A stretch of 52,255 nt of DNA, taken from NCBI RefSeq assembly GCF_029051685.1, contig NZ_JAACFT010000048.1:1-52255 (forward strand), given 5' to 3'. This stretch comes from Bradyrhizobium sp. CSA207 (lineage in GTDB: Bacteria; Pseudomonadota; Alphaproteobacteria; Rhizobiales; Xanthobacteraceae). The translations under genes and the position numbers were made by a program. Of the stretch, positions 45,057 to 52,255 are shown piece after piece (position 1 is the first letter of the stretch; each line of letters starts with the position of its first letter). The notes under the pieces were generated by a model. It did not search any database and was not told where the DNA came from. It saw only the letters and a program-made list of their open reading frames with translations.

Positions 45057-45542
45057 CTACAGCTTGTAGCCAATCTTTCTTAGCAGCTCTTTCCGCCACG
45101 CGATGTCCGCGTCGATCTCGACACCCAGCGGTGAGGCGCCATCCACCACGCCGAGCACGCCGCGGCCGAGCTCCGTTTGCGCAACGATCACCTGTGTGGG
45201 GTTGGCCGTCGCGCAGTAGATGCGGCAGACCTCCGGCACCGCGCGCACCGCAGCCAGCACGTTGACGGGAAAGAATCCATCGCCCAGGAAGATCAGGAAA
45301 GTGTGGCCGGCGCTGATGGCCAATGCGTTGTCGCGTGCGAGCGCGAGAGCGGCGTCGTCATTGCCCGACCAGCGCACCAGCCGCTTGCCGGAGGCCTCGC
45401 AGAAGGCCAGCCCGAAGCGGATGCCGGGAACCGCGCCCACCAGGGCCTCGTGGAGGTCTTCCACGGTCTTGATGAAATGCGACTGGCCGAAGATGAAGTT
45501 GGCGGCGTCCGGCTTGACGATGGGCACCACGGTGAGTTCCAT
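45057..45542 (-). CDS. Adenosine-specific kinase family protein
   Basis: This 161-residue protein matches closely, from memory, the compact archaeal/bacterial family named adenosine-specific kinase. Its segments are NFIFGQSHFIKTVEDLHEAL, VPGIRFGLAFCEASGKRLVR, NALAISAGHTFLIFLGDGFF and VCRIYCATANPTQVIVAQTE, with the end GVLGVVDGASPLGVE and RKIGYKL. The name comes from structural work and the cellular role is not settled. Length and both ends are complete. It stands alone on its strand in the putative island. Confidence 0.9.
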   Translation of the reverse strand: MELTVVPIVKPDAANFIFGQSHFIKTVEDLHEALVGAVPGIRFGLAFCEASGKRLVRWSGNDDAALALARDNALAISAGHTFLIFLGDGFFPVNVLAAVRAVPEVCRIYCATANPTQVIVAQTELGRGVLGVVDGASPLGVEIDADIAWRKELLRKIGYKL

Positions 45543-45888
45543 GGCAGCGCTCCTTCAAGGTAGACACGCAAAACATGGTAGGCCACCGGAAGGCGATTGC
45601 AAGTCGCCAGAAGCGGCCCATTTCGCCGGTTGAGCAGCGCTGGCGATGCGGCAATGCTGGCCTGTGCGGATGTTCCGCACCACTTAGTGCATACAGTAGG
45701 CGTCACCCCTGAACTGCTCCAATAGCGCCTTGGCCTCCTTCAGAACCGGCGGGTTACAAGATGGTTCGTTGGGACAAAGATCCACTCTACGTGAATGCGT
45801 GACCGTGGGCGGGGAGTCGGCGATCGGAGGCTCTCGAGGGGAACGGCTTCGCCCTTGATCGCTAGAATGGCCTATCAGTTCAAGGCGA
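45543..45888. other. Intergenic stretch without recognised features
   Basis: About 350 bases upstream of the kinase gene and downstream of the cyclase-like gene. Nothing was recognised. Confidence 0.5.
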
Positions 45889-46815
45889 TCAGCGCCCCTG
45901 CGAGGTCACCACGGCGGAGATCTCCTCAAGAGCCGCGTGCTGCTCCCAGGGTATGCTGTCGACACTCATCCGCGGTCGCCCGGGATGATCGACCCGGCTG
46001 TCATCGACCGCCTGCCCGGTTTCCACCGCCGCCGAAAGGATCCGGTGATCCATGTCGCGATTGAAATAACGCAGGAGAACTTCCCGTAACGCTGGCTTCG
46101 TGCAGGCCATTGCAGCAAGGAGCCCATACCCTCCCCAGTTCGACACACCAGCGACGATGAGCGAATCGACCGGAGTCGTCGCGGCGATCGCCCTGCCATT
46201 GGGAATTCCGCTTTCGATGATTTCCTTGGGCAGGGATCCCATCCCAATCTCATTGCCCCCGTCCCCGATGCCGATCGTGTACCAGCGACGCTTCGCGGCG
46301 GGGTCGTCAAAGAGAAGATGGAGCGGCGCTGTTTCGTGCGACATGTCCCATCCGTGCTCCCTGTGGGGCTTTCCATCCGAAGCCGGAGAAACCCGCTCTA
46401 TTGCGATCAGATGAGTGATCGGCCGATCGCCTGTCTCCAGGTACTGCCGCAGGCGGAGAACCGAACTCTCCGTCGTCGACACGACCTCAAGATTGACGGG
46501 CATCGGCAGCGCATCGACCACGGCCCATACCGCCTTTGCACATGGTGTATCGGTAATGACCGTGACCGGGATGCCTGCATTTGCGAGGCCAGCGGCTAAG
46601 TGGGCCATCCCGCCGAGCCCGTCCGTTTCTGGAGAAGGCGGCTCCGCGTGCTGGATGTAGAAGCCGGTAACGATGCCGACATGCGCGTTGGGCGTGTTCA
46701 TGATGGCCTCTGCGGCGCGGGCAAGATTGCCTTTTGCCCACTCGGTCATCTGGTCGATATCGCGTTTGACTTTGCGCCCGATGATCGCCTCGATCCGGGC
46801 TACCGACTCGTTCAC
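45889..46815 (-). CDS. D-glutamate cyclase-like protein (DUF4392)
   Basis: GTG 46815, with GAGG nine bases upstream, gives 308 residues; the frame is open further upstream to 46929. VGIVTGFYIQHAEPPSPETDG, HLIAIERVSPASDGKPHRE, WYTIGIGDGGNEIGMGSLP and VSNWGGYGLLAAMA match the DUF4392 family. A mammalian member of that family dehydrates D-glutamate to 5-oxo-D-proline. A role in D-glutamate turnover is reasonable but not demonstrated here. Glycine-rich GIGDGGNEIGMG is the likely active-site loop. Confidence 0.85.
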   Translation of the reverse strand: MNESVARIEAIIGRKVKRDIDQMTEWAKGNLARAAEAIMNTPNAHVGIVTGFYIQHAEPPSPETDGLGGMAHLAAGLANAGIPVTVITDTPCAKAVWAVVDALPMPVNLEVVSTTESSVLRLRQYLETGDRPITHLIAIERVSPASDGKPHREHGWDMSHETAPLHLLFDDPAAKRRWYTIGIGDGGNEIGMGSLPKEIIESGIPNGRAIAATTPVDSLIVAGVSNWGGYGLLAAMACTKPALREVLLRYFNRDMDHRILSAAVETGQAVDDSRVDHPGRPRMSVDSIPWEQHAALEEISAVVTSQGR

Positions 46816-47865
46816 TGTATCCACCTCGACTTGGCTTCTCGAAGAAGCCGGTTGGTTCTGGCGGGTTTTTCCGGTCTCCCTGCAATGGCATCGGTCCTTC
46901 TGCTCCGTTCGCGTACCGAGCACAAGCACCCGAATTTCCGAATGTGCCTACCCCGGAAGTCATCCAAGGATCGTTCGTCAGGTTCGTGTTGGCTTGCGGG
47001 GATGGAATAGCTCTTCGACGGACTGTTTCGGATCCTTGATCCGAGAGCGGTCCTTGCGATCGTTCTTGTGTGCCTCGAGGTTCTGCAGGAACCGGAAGCG
47101 CGGCGATCGAGTCGCGTGTCCTGATCGGCCGTGCTTGGTCATGCCGAAACCCTTTTGGCCACCATGCGTCATTTGATCACCAACGAACGCGTGCGGCTCA
47201 TTTCTTGCCCCCAGGAGCCACCACCGGGGCCGAGCTTCATGCAGTTCGCCGAAAGCACAATCGGGGAGAAAGATAGCCCTGATCGTCAAAAGGCGCGAGA
47301 CCGGGCCGGCCGGTTTGCGAGAACAGAATGCTGCAGTGCGGCGCGGTGGGATGCGCAAAACATCACCGAGCTTGATCAGGTCAGGACCGTCATCCGATCT
47401 TGCTCGTCAATCTGATGCTCGTGGATCATCGGCGGGACCTGCTTGCTGTCCGACCCCATTTCAGACATCGGTCCGCCCCGGAAGAGTTCGTCAAGCAAAT
47501 GGCCGAATGTCGGTGAACTCGGTTACGATGCCGTCCACGAAGGTGAAATTCGTGGATGATCCGCCAGCGCGCGCGGAGTGGCCATGAAGGTGTAATCGAC
47601 ACGCTGTTTCACCGGGCCGAAGAGCGGATGCAGGTTAAATTCGACGCGTATCTGCCCCAGCGCCGCTGGATGGCGTCGAGGCCGTTTAGCCAAGTAACCA
47701 GCGCGAGCGTGCTTCACGGGAGTCGCGCGAAGTGCTACACTATTTTCAATATCAACACTGGTGCCGTGAGCGTGCCGTTGTGAGGGGATAGACTAAGATA
47801 TCCCAGCGCGGCAATGCGTTTTGCGCGTGAGCGAGGGGGCGGCAAACTCTGAAAGGAGACCCTCC
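46816..47865. other. One-kilobase stretch with only doubtful small frames
   Basis: It holds one possible small gene (46978-47142) and a possible frameshifted relic (47495-47717, minus). The rest appears non-coding. This is the longest gap in the window. Confidence 0.45.
46978..47142 (-). CDS. Possible small basic protein
   Basis: ATG 47142 has AAAAGGG seven bases upstream and opens a 54-residue lysine/arginine-rich frame (SPRFRFLQNLEAHKNDRKDR, SRIKDPKQSVEELFHP). No family recognised. It may be a chance frame. Confidence 0.35.
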   Translation of the reverse strand: MTKHGRSGHATRSPRFRFLQNLEAHKNDRKDRSRIKDPKQSVEELFHPRKPTRT

Positions 47866-48225
47866 ATGGCTCTTTATGCCTTGCAGACGGCTTACGCCCC
47901 TGTCGGGTGGGCAGCCCTGCTCAAAGATCCTCAGAACCGCATGGAGGCCGTCAAACCCGTTGTTCAACGGCTCGGCGGCAATGTCGTCGACGGCTGGCTG
48001 ACATTTGGCGATTACGACGTGCTGGTGATCTGCCAGCTGCCGGACAATGTGAGCGCCACGGCGCTGTCCATGGCGATCTCAGCCGGTGGGGCGGTCAAGA
48101 GCGTGAAGACCACGCCACTCGTGACCTTCGACGAAGGGCTTGATGCTCTCAAGAAGGCCAAGGACGCAGGATACACGCCGCCGCCTAGCGAAGTTCCGTA
48201 CTTTGGCGTGTATCGCAGCGCGTGA
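47866..48225 (+). CDS. GYD domain protein
   Basis: ATG 47866 follows AAAGGAGA at good spacing, giving 119 residues. The family signature is FGDYDVLVICQLPDNVSATAL (GYD reads GDYD), with VKSVKTTPLVTFDEGLDALKKA after it. Members are small ferredoxin-like alpha/beta proteins of unknown function, often in rhizobia and soil bacteria. It is followed 66 bases later by a nitroreductase on the same strand and could share a transcript. Confidence 0.87.
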   Translation: MALYALQTAYAPVGWAALLKDPQNRMEAVKPVVQRLGGNVVDGWLTFGDYDVLVICQLPDNVSATALSMAISAGGAVKSVKTTPLVTFDEGLDALKKAKDAGYTPPPSEVPYFGVYRSA

Positions 48226-48291
48226 CGCCTCGACGAGTAGTGAGCTGCAACTTGAATCAAAAGGATAGCTTTAAGAGCGAGGAGGCATCTT

Positions 48292-48882
48292 ATGGTGACG
48301 CCGCTCGATGATTCTGCGCTTGATACGATCTTTCGCAAAGCGCGTAGTCAAAACAAATGGTTCGATAAGCCGGTTTTGCGTGAGCAACTCGCTGCCCTGT
48401 ACGATCTGATGCGCTGGGGCCCGACGAGTGCGAACTGCTTCCCCGTGCGCATCGTATTCGTGACGACGCCGGCGGCGAAGGAGCGTCTAAAGCCCCTCGT
48501 CCTTGAGGGTAATCGGCAAAAAGTGACAGACGCGCCGGTGACGGCGATCATCGGTTACGATACCAGGTTCTACGACTGGCTGCCGCGCCTGTTTCCGCAC
48601 GTTGATGCCAGATCCTGGTTTATCGACAAGCCCGGTTTTGCCGAAACAACAGCCTTCCGCAACAGCAGCCTGCAAGGCGCCTATTTTATCATGGCGGCGC
48701 GGGCCATCGGGCTCGACTGCGGACCGATGTCCGGGTTCGACAATGAGGCCGTCGATCGAGAATTCTTCCCCGGTGGCCAGATCAAATCGAACTTTATCTG
48801 TGCCATCGGCTATGGCGATCCGGCGGGCTTGTTTGAGCGTCTGCCGCGTCCGGATATCAACGAGGTGTGCTCGTTCGTGTAA
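48292..48882 (+). CDS. RutE-like nitroreductase family protein (malonic semialdehyde reductase type)
   Basis: This 196-residue protein begins LDDSALDTIFRKARSQNKWFDKPV. It has the FMN-binding segments LMRWGPTSANCFPVRIVFV and TAFRNSSLQGAYFIMAARAIGLDCGPMSGFDN, which match RutE-type 3-hydroxypropanoate dehydrogenases. RutE reduces malonic semialdehyde in uracil breakdown. No other rut gene is nearby, so the physiological substrate is open. GAGGAGG precedes ATG 48292. Confidence 0.88.
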   Translation: MVTPLDDSALDTIFRKARSQNKWFDKPVLREQLAALYDLMRWGPTSANCFPVRIVFVTTPAAKERLKPLVLEGNRQKVTDAPVTAIIGYDTRFYDWLPRLFPHVDARSWFIDKPGFAETTAFRNSSLQGAYFIMAARAIGLDCGPMSGFDNEAVDREFFPGGQIKSNFICAIGYGDPAGLFERLPRPDINEVCSFV

Positions 48883-49080
48883 CCGATCTGCGTGTGCAGC
48901 GCGATCGCGGCCACCATGCAGACCCGTTTGAGTGTCAATCGGCGGTGGGACCCTGTGTCGGCGCGCAAAAGGGACGTCGGGGGCGAGTTTTAGTTTAGAT
49001 TGATGACAGTGGGCGCGATTTCTTCGACAGCCTGAAATAGCTCCGTATGCGCCCGCCCCTCGTAAAGCAGGAGGATGGTC

Positions 49081-50076
49081 ATGCGATCGTTTCAAAGCAT
49101 TGCTGTGAGTATCGCACTCTCGGCGCTGATGGCGGCAAGCGCGACCTACGCCCGTGCCGAAGACGCGCCGCTCGGCGTGCGGCTGGTCGATCAAATGAAC
49201 GCGCTTTACGGCGCGCATCCTGGCGTTCGAGCGAACCACGCCAAGGGCGCCGTGTTCGAAGGCATGTTCACGCCGGCACAAGGCGCCGATGCGCTCAGCT
49301 CGGCTGTCTTTCTTAAAGGTGCTCCCACGCCGCTGGTCATTCGCTTTTCCAATGCGGGCGGCATACCGGACGCACCCGACACCCACCCTTCGACCGACCG
49401 TATCCGCGGCATGGCAATCAAGTTCCGTCTCTCGGATGGGAGCGAGGCCGACCTAGTTTGCATATCGGCAAACGGGTTTCCGGTGGCGACCGGCGAAGAC
49501 TTTCTGGCTCTGCTCCAGGCGGTCGGCGCAAGCGGTGCCGACGTGCCCAAGCCGACGCCGGTTGATAAATTCTTGTCCACCCACCCGGCCGCACTCGCTT
49601 TTGTTACGGCGCCGCGGCCTGTGGCGGTCAGCTACGGCGCGCAGCCGTTCTTCGGCGTCAACGCGTTCAAGTTCACCAATGCGCAAGGAACAAGCAAGTT
49701 CGGCCGCTACCGCATCGTGCCCGAGAGCGGGCCCGCCTACGTGAGCGACGAGGAGGCTGCGAAGCGTCCTCCCAATGCACTAGCCGACAACCTGCGGGCC
49801 TCGCTCGAAAAAGAGCCAGTCAAGTTCCGCCTCCTGGTGCAGGTTGCCGCCGCCGATGATTCAATCACGGATGCCACGAAGGTCTGGCCGGACAGCCGGC
49901 CGACGGTGGAGCTCGGCGAAATCGCGGTCATCACAGCGTTGGACACGAAGAAGGTCGAGAACGAGTTGCTGTTCTTGCCGACCAATCTGACCAGCGGCAT
50001 TGAGGCCTCGGATGACCCGATCATCAACACGCGCGCCGAGGCCTATGCGGAATCGTTCGGCCGCCGTACCAAATAG
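49081..50076 (+). CDS. Exported catalase-family peroxidase (SrpA-like)
   Basis: ATG 49081 sits seven bases after GGAGG; the ATG at 49075 is too close. The 331-residue product begins with a signal peptide (MRSFQSIAVSIALSALMAASATYARA). The mini-catalase body includes NHAKGAVFEGMFTPA with the distal histidine, LVIRFSNAGGIPD, RGMAIKF, and near the end AEAYAESFGRR. The proximal tyrosine region is less clear. Such heme proteins (SrpA type) act as peroxidases rather than full catalases and would work in the periplasm. Confidence 0.88.
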   Translation: MRSFQSIAVSIALSALMAASATYARAEDAPLGVRLVDQMNALYGAHPGVRANHAKGAVFEGMFTPAQGADALSSAVFLKGAPTPLVIRFSNAGGIPDAPDTHPSTDRIRGMAIKFRLSDGSEADLVCISANGFPVATGEDFLALLQAVGASGADVPKPTPVDKFLSTHPAALAFVTAPRPVAVSYGAQPFFGVNAFKFTNAQGTSKFGRYRIVPESGPAYVSDEEAAKRPPNALADNLRASLEKEPVKFRLLVQVAAADDSITDATKVWPDSRPTVELGEIAVITALDTKKVENELLFLPTNLTSGIEASDDPIINTRAEAYAESFGRRTK

Positions 50077-50078
50077 GC

Positions 50079-50297
50079 CTATGGACCGACAGGCCGCCGG
50101 GATAGGCATGATGGCTCTTCGACGCGCTGCCGGGAGAGGCCAACCATGATTGCGTGGCTAGTTACCCGAACGCGGCCGATTTTGGGGTTGCGGACGAATT
50201 CCTGGACGATGTCACGAAACTGCTTGTTCTGGATACGATAAATATGGGCGAGTTGCGCCTCGTACGCGTGCTTTGTAAATGCCGAGGTTGAAGCCAT
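50079..50297 (-). CDS. Possible small hypothetical protein
   Basis: ATG 50297 has GGAGG just upstream and gives 72 residues with helix-like content (FTKHAYEAQLAHIYRIQNKQ, FRDIVQEFVRNPKIGRVRV). No family recognised. It lies between two exported-protein genes on opposite strands and may be real or a remnant. Confidence 0.4.
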   Translation of the reverse strand: MASTSAFTKHAYEAQLAHIYRIQNKQFRDIVQEFVRNPKIGRVRVTSHAIMVGLSRQRVEEPSCLSRRPVGP

Positions 50298-50360
50298 GTC
50301 CTCCACGCTCATGTCCCAAATCGTGGCTTCTTGGGGGGACTGCCGGCGCCCATCAGGTGG

Positions 50361-51119
50361 TCAGCGCCTGCCGGCACGATCCCCACAAGCAACGATATCG
50401 CGGGGAGATTTTCGACCCGCTCCCTCCGGGGGAGAGAACACCGCCAGGTATCCGCCATCCCCTGCGAGCTTATATGTGGCGACCGCGCGATAGCCGACCG
50501 CGGTCAATTCGCAACGCAAGAGCTCAATTGGCGTGCCATGTTTCGACGTCGGAAGCTCAAGGTCGACAATTCCGACCCGCGCACCCCGCTTCAAGGCGGG
50601 CGCGAGATTGTAGAGGAAGGCATAGGGTTGGGCTATCTCGTGATACATGTGCACAAGGATTGCGGCATCCAGCGAGGAAGCGGGCAGGCGCGGGTCGTGT
50701 GGTTCGCCGAGCGCGAATTTGACGTTCGTCAACTTCAGGAGTTCTGTTCGCCTGGCGAGCTCGATGAGGTAATCCCGCGTGACGTCCTGGGCAACGACAG
50801 AGCCGGCGGGCCCGACGAGGTGCGAGAGCCTCACCGTGTGGTAGCCACTGCCTGCACCAATGTCGCCGACCGTCATACCTTGCTTCAGTTCAAGAAGACG
50901 GGCAATTTGACCGGCCTCATTCCGGGCGTCGCGCTGCTCTTCGGCGGAGCGGCGTGGGCTGACAATCTGCGCAACAGGGCGCTGAGGTGAGGGAAACTCG
51001 TTTGCAGCGACTCCGGGAGGAGCCAGATAACCAATGTCAGCGGCGTATGCGCGAGTTGCGGAAAACGCCACAAGTAGCGTCGCTGCACGGGCCAGTGCCA
51101 TCACGGGCCTGCCAAGCAT
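50361..51119 (-). CDS. Class I SAM-dependent methyltransferase with signal peptide
   Basis: ATG 51119 gives 252 residues starting MLGRPVMALARAATLLVAFS, a signal peptide ending near AYAADIG; ATG 51101 is an alternative. The SAM motif I is MTVGDIGAGSGYHTVRLSHL and the acidic residue follows in VVAQDVTRDYL. DAAILVHMYHEI and RVGIVDLELPTSKHGTP complete a Rossmann methyltransferase. A C-terminal loop is basic. Export of such an enzyme is unusual. A longer frame to 51215 exists but would bury the hydrophobic segment. Confidence 0.82.
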   Translation of the reverse strand: MLGRPVMALARAATLLVAFSATRAYAADIGYLAPPGVAANEFPSPQRPVAQIVSPRRSAEEQRDARNEAGQIARLLELKQGMTVGDIGAGSGYHTVRLSHLVGPAGSVVAQDVTRDYLIELARRTELLKLTNVKFALGEPHDPRLPASSLDAAILVHMYHEIAQPYAFLYNLAPALKRGARVGIVDLELPTSKHGTPIELLRCELTAVGYRAVATYKLAGDGGYLAVFSPPEGAGRKSPRDIVACGDRAGRR

Positions 51120-51568
51120 TCTCAGCCGGTTTAGGCGCGGTCGTCCAGTTTTTGTGAGCTCAAGATGTGGGCCCACCGTGATGTCAACGAGGTTGAACGT
51201 CAGAGGCAACTCCATCAGTCGCCTTGCGCTGAAGCACCCAACGGAGCTTAAGTGAGGATGCTGGAATGTAACCAGTCAGGAGAGGACGTACATTGCCCTT
51301 TGGAAATAGCGCCGGTTCAGGGCTTTGCCGGAACTGGTGATAGAATTGTCCTTGTACCATCAGGCCTCCACTCGCCGACCCATTGTGAACTTGGTATGTC
51401 GACTTGAGAAGGAACAGCAGACATTAAACTATCGCTTGTTCAAGACCGTTTGTGGTGGAGTCGAGATGTGGCGCGGCGGCTTTAGGCTGCACATATCTGT
51501 TTCCGCCTCTTTCGTCTGGCGGTGCCTTAGTGGTGTAGCCATGACTCCGTTTCCACATCCCGCTCGTC
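51120..51568. other. Intergenic stretch before the intron fragment
   Basis: About 450 bases containing the upstream region of the methyltransferase and, at its right end, the probable last bases of the group II intron. No gene recognised. Confidence 0.45.
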
Positions 51569-52129
51569 GAACCGGACAGGCAGATCTCCCGCATCCGGCT
51601 CTCGGACAAGACCTCACGCCTTCACCCACGGCAGGTCGCGCCCAAGCGCGGTTAGGCGTACAAGCCCGAAATGCCCGTAGAGGTGCGAGAGTGGATAGGT
51701 CCCGCCCCTGCGTCGCCTGACCTTGTGCTTGATGCGCAACCACCGGCGCAACCGCACAGCGGTGTAGTTGTCGATCGCCCGATACGCTTTGATGACGGTG
51801 CCCACATTGAAGTAGTTCGCCCATCCGCGCAGCGTGCGGTTCAACTTCGCCACCAGCTCTGTGGTGTCTTGCCCTGATCCGGTTCGGGCCGTCAGCACAT
51901 GAATGGTTTCCACCATGCGCTTGATGCTTTTCTTCGATGGCCGGTACCCCAGGCGCGCCTGGCCGGTTCTCGCTGAGTACATCCGCCCGAACGAGTATCC
52001 CAGGAAGTCAAACTCTCCTTCCGGCACCTTACAGATTCGTGTCTTCTCCTCATTGACCGTCAGCTTCAGCTTTCCCATGATCACGCGCAATTGTCGCAAG
52101 GCTTCTTCAGCCTTGCCCCGCCTGCACAG
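51569..52129 (-). mobile_element. 3' part of a group II intron, interrupted by an insertion sequence
   Basis: On the minus strand the element runs from the reverse-transcriptase remnant (52129 down to 51614) into the intron RNA tail. A 33-base hairpin at 51569-51601 (arms GAGCCGGA and TCCGGTTC) has the form of domain V, the catalytic RNA core. Domain VI and the exact 3' end follow below 51569 but are not certain. The 5' part of the intron is cut off at 52130 by an insertion sequence. Confidence 0.78.
51614..52129 (-). pseudogene. ltrA: Group II intron reverse transcriptase/maturase, 3' fragment
   Basis: The frame encodes LCRRGKAEEALRQLRVIMGKL, TRICKVPEGEFDFLGYSFGR, the thumb, and the maturase X/GIIM domain LNRTLRGWANYFNVGTVIKAYRAIDNYTAVRLRRWLR. 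It ends GHFGLVRLTALGRDLPWVKA, the usual C-terminus. The polymerase catalytic YADD, expected immediately before LCRRG, is missing because the gene is cut at 52129 by an IS end. The N-terminal two-thirds would be on the far side of the IS, outside the window. Confidence 0.85.
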
Positions 52130-52255
52130 CAGGGCTATCGCATGTTCAGAAGCATGTCGACGAGGAAGCTGTCGTCCCAAGCGGCCCGTTTGAGCTTGCC
52201 CCGCAAAGAGGTTTTTGTGTCGGGATGAGCGCGAGCAATATTGAGGGCAAGTCGG
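52130..52255 (-). mobile_element. End of an insertion sequence (ISAs1-like), partial
   Basis: The IS terminus is read as CAGGGCTATCG starting at 52130, immediately beside the broken reverse-transcriptase codon. The CAGG(G) terminus and the transposase tail fit the ISAs1 family, though this is from memory. The other end and any target duplication are beyond the window. Confidence 0.55.
52135..52255 (-). CDS. Transposase C-terminus (ISAs1-like), partial
   Basis: The minus frame entering from the window edge reads ALNIARAHPDTKTSLRGKLK, then RAAWDDSFLVDMLLNMR, and stops at 52135-52137, inside the terminal repeat. Tails with LALN..., K-S-x-R-x-K-x-K-x-A and WDD-x-F-L are typical of ISAs1-family DDE transposases. 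Only about 40 residues are visible, so the family is tentative. Confidence 0.55.
   Translation of the reverse strand, partial: RLALNIARAHPDTKTSLRGKLKRAAWDDSFLVDMLLNMR

Overview
The window looks like chromosome of a Rhizobiales member, most likely Bradyrhizobium. The reasons are high GC with many GTG/TTG starts, the alphaproteobacterial gene set (GcrA-type regulator, type-2 heme A synthase, DUF2842, DUF2066, an exported two-domain-era porin of the RopA/Porin_2 type, CIRCE-controlled groESL) and several intergenic palindromic repeat families of the kind that litter these genomes. This assignment is inference from gene content; no search was run.

From 1 to about 30.4 kb the layout is dense and core-like. 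It holds an ECHDC3-like crotonase, a CoA-binding protein and O-acetylhomoserine sulfhydrylase (3-2919), a small secreted protein and an AT-richer DUF3800 gene that looks acquired (3031-4328), and ctaA divergent from DUF2842 (4353-5781). A surface-polysaccharide block follows (5771-14975): deacetylase, FemAB/CelD-like acyltransferase, Wzz/tyrosine-kinase-like chain-length protein with a ruined P-loop, GT4 glycosyltransferase, initiating sugar-phosphate transferase and O-antigen-ligase-like polymerase. Then come a MarR/FAD-monooxygenase divergent pair with a clear palindromic operator, a ydcF-DUF169-saccharopine-dehydrogenase-like operon facing an acetamidase-family gene, a small protein coupled to a gcrA paralogue, a candidate small RNA, a large porin, and several metabolic genes. 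At about 29.25 kb two divergent genes (an esterase and a TetR regulator) have both lost their 5' ends at one junction.

At 30418-30461 lies the 3' half of a tRNA-Pro(GGG) gene without its 5' half. That is the usual scar of an integrative element, and its orientation puts the element on the higher-coordinate side. From there to the window end the sequence is looser and more decayed. It has small rhizobial hypotheticals, an amidohydrolase, a DUF2066 gene, groES-groEL with a CIRCE operator, a bicupin, an exported L-isoaspartate methyltransferase, a frameshifted capA next to an RNase-Z-like hydrolase, a PEBP-family protein, a broken SDR gene, a ligD remnant, an adenosine-specific kinase, a D-glutamate-cyclase-like gene, a GYD protein, a RutE-like nitroreductase, an exported catalase-like protein and an exported methyltransferase. 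Two group II intron fragments lie in it, one of them (at the right edge) cut by an insertion sequence whose terminus can be read to the base.

The most notable points are the tRNA-Pro att scar and island boundary, the double truncation at 29.25 kb, the candidate sRNA at 21805-21889, the kinase-dead polysaccharide co-polymerase, two SAM-dependent methyltransferases that carry export signals, and the intron/IS junction at 52130. I found no CRISPR array, no intact tRNA or rRNA gene, and no complete mobile element.
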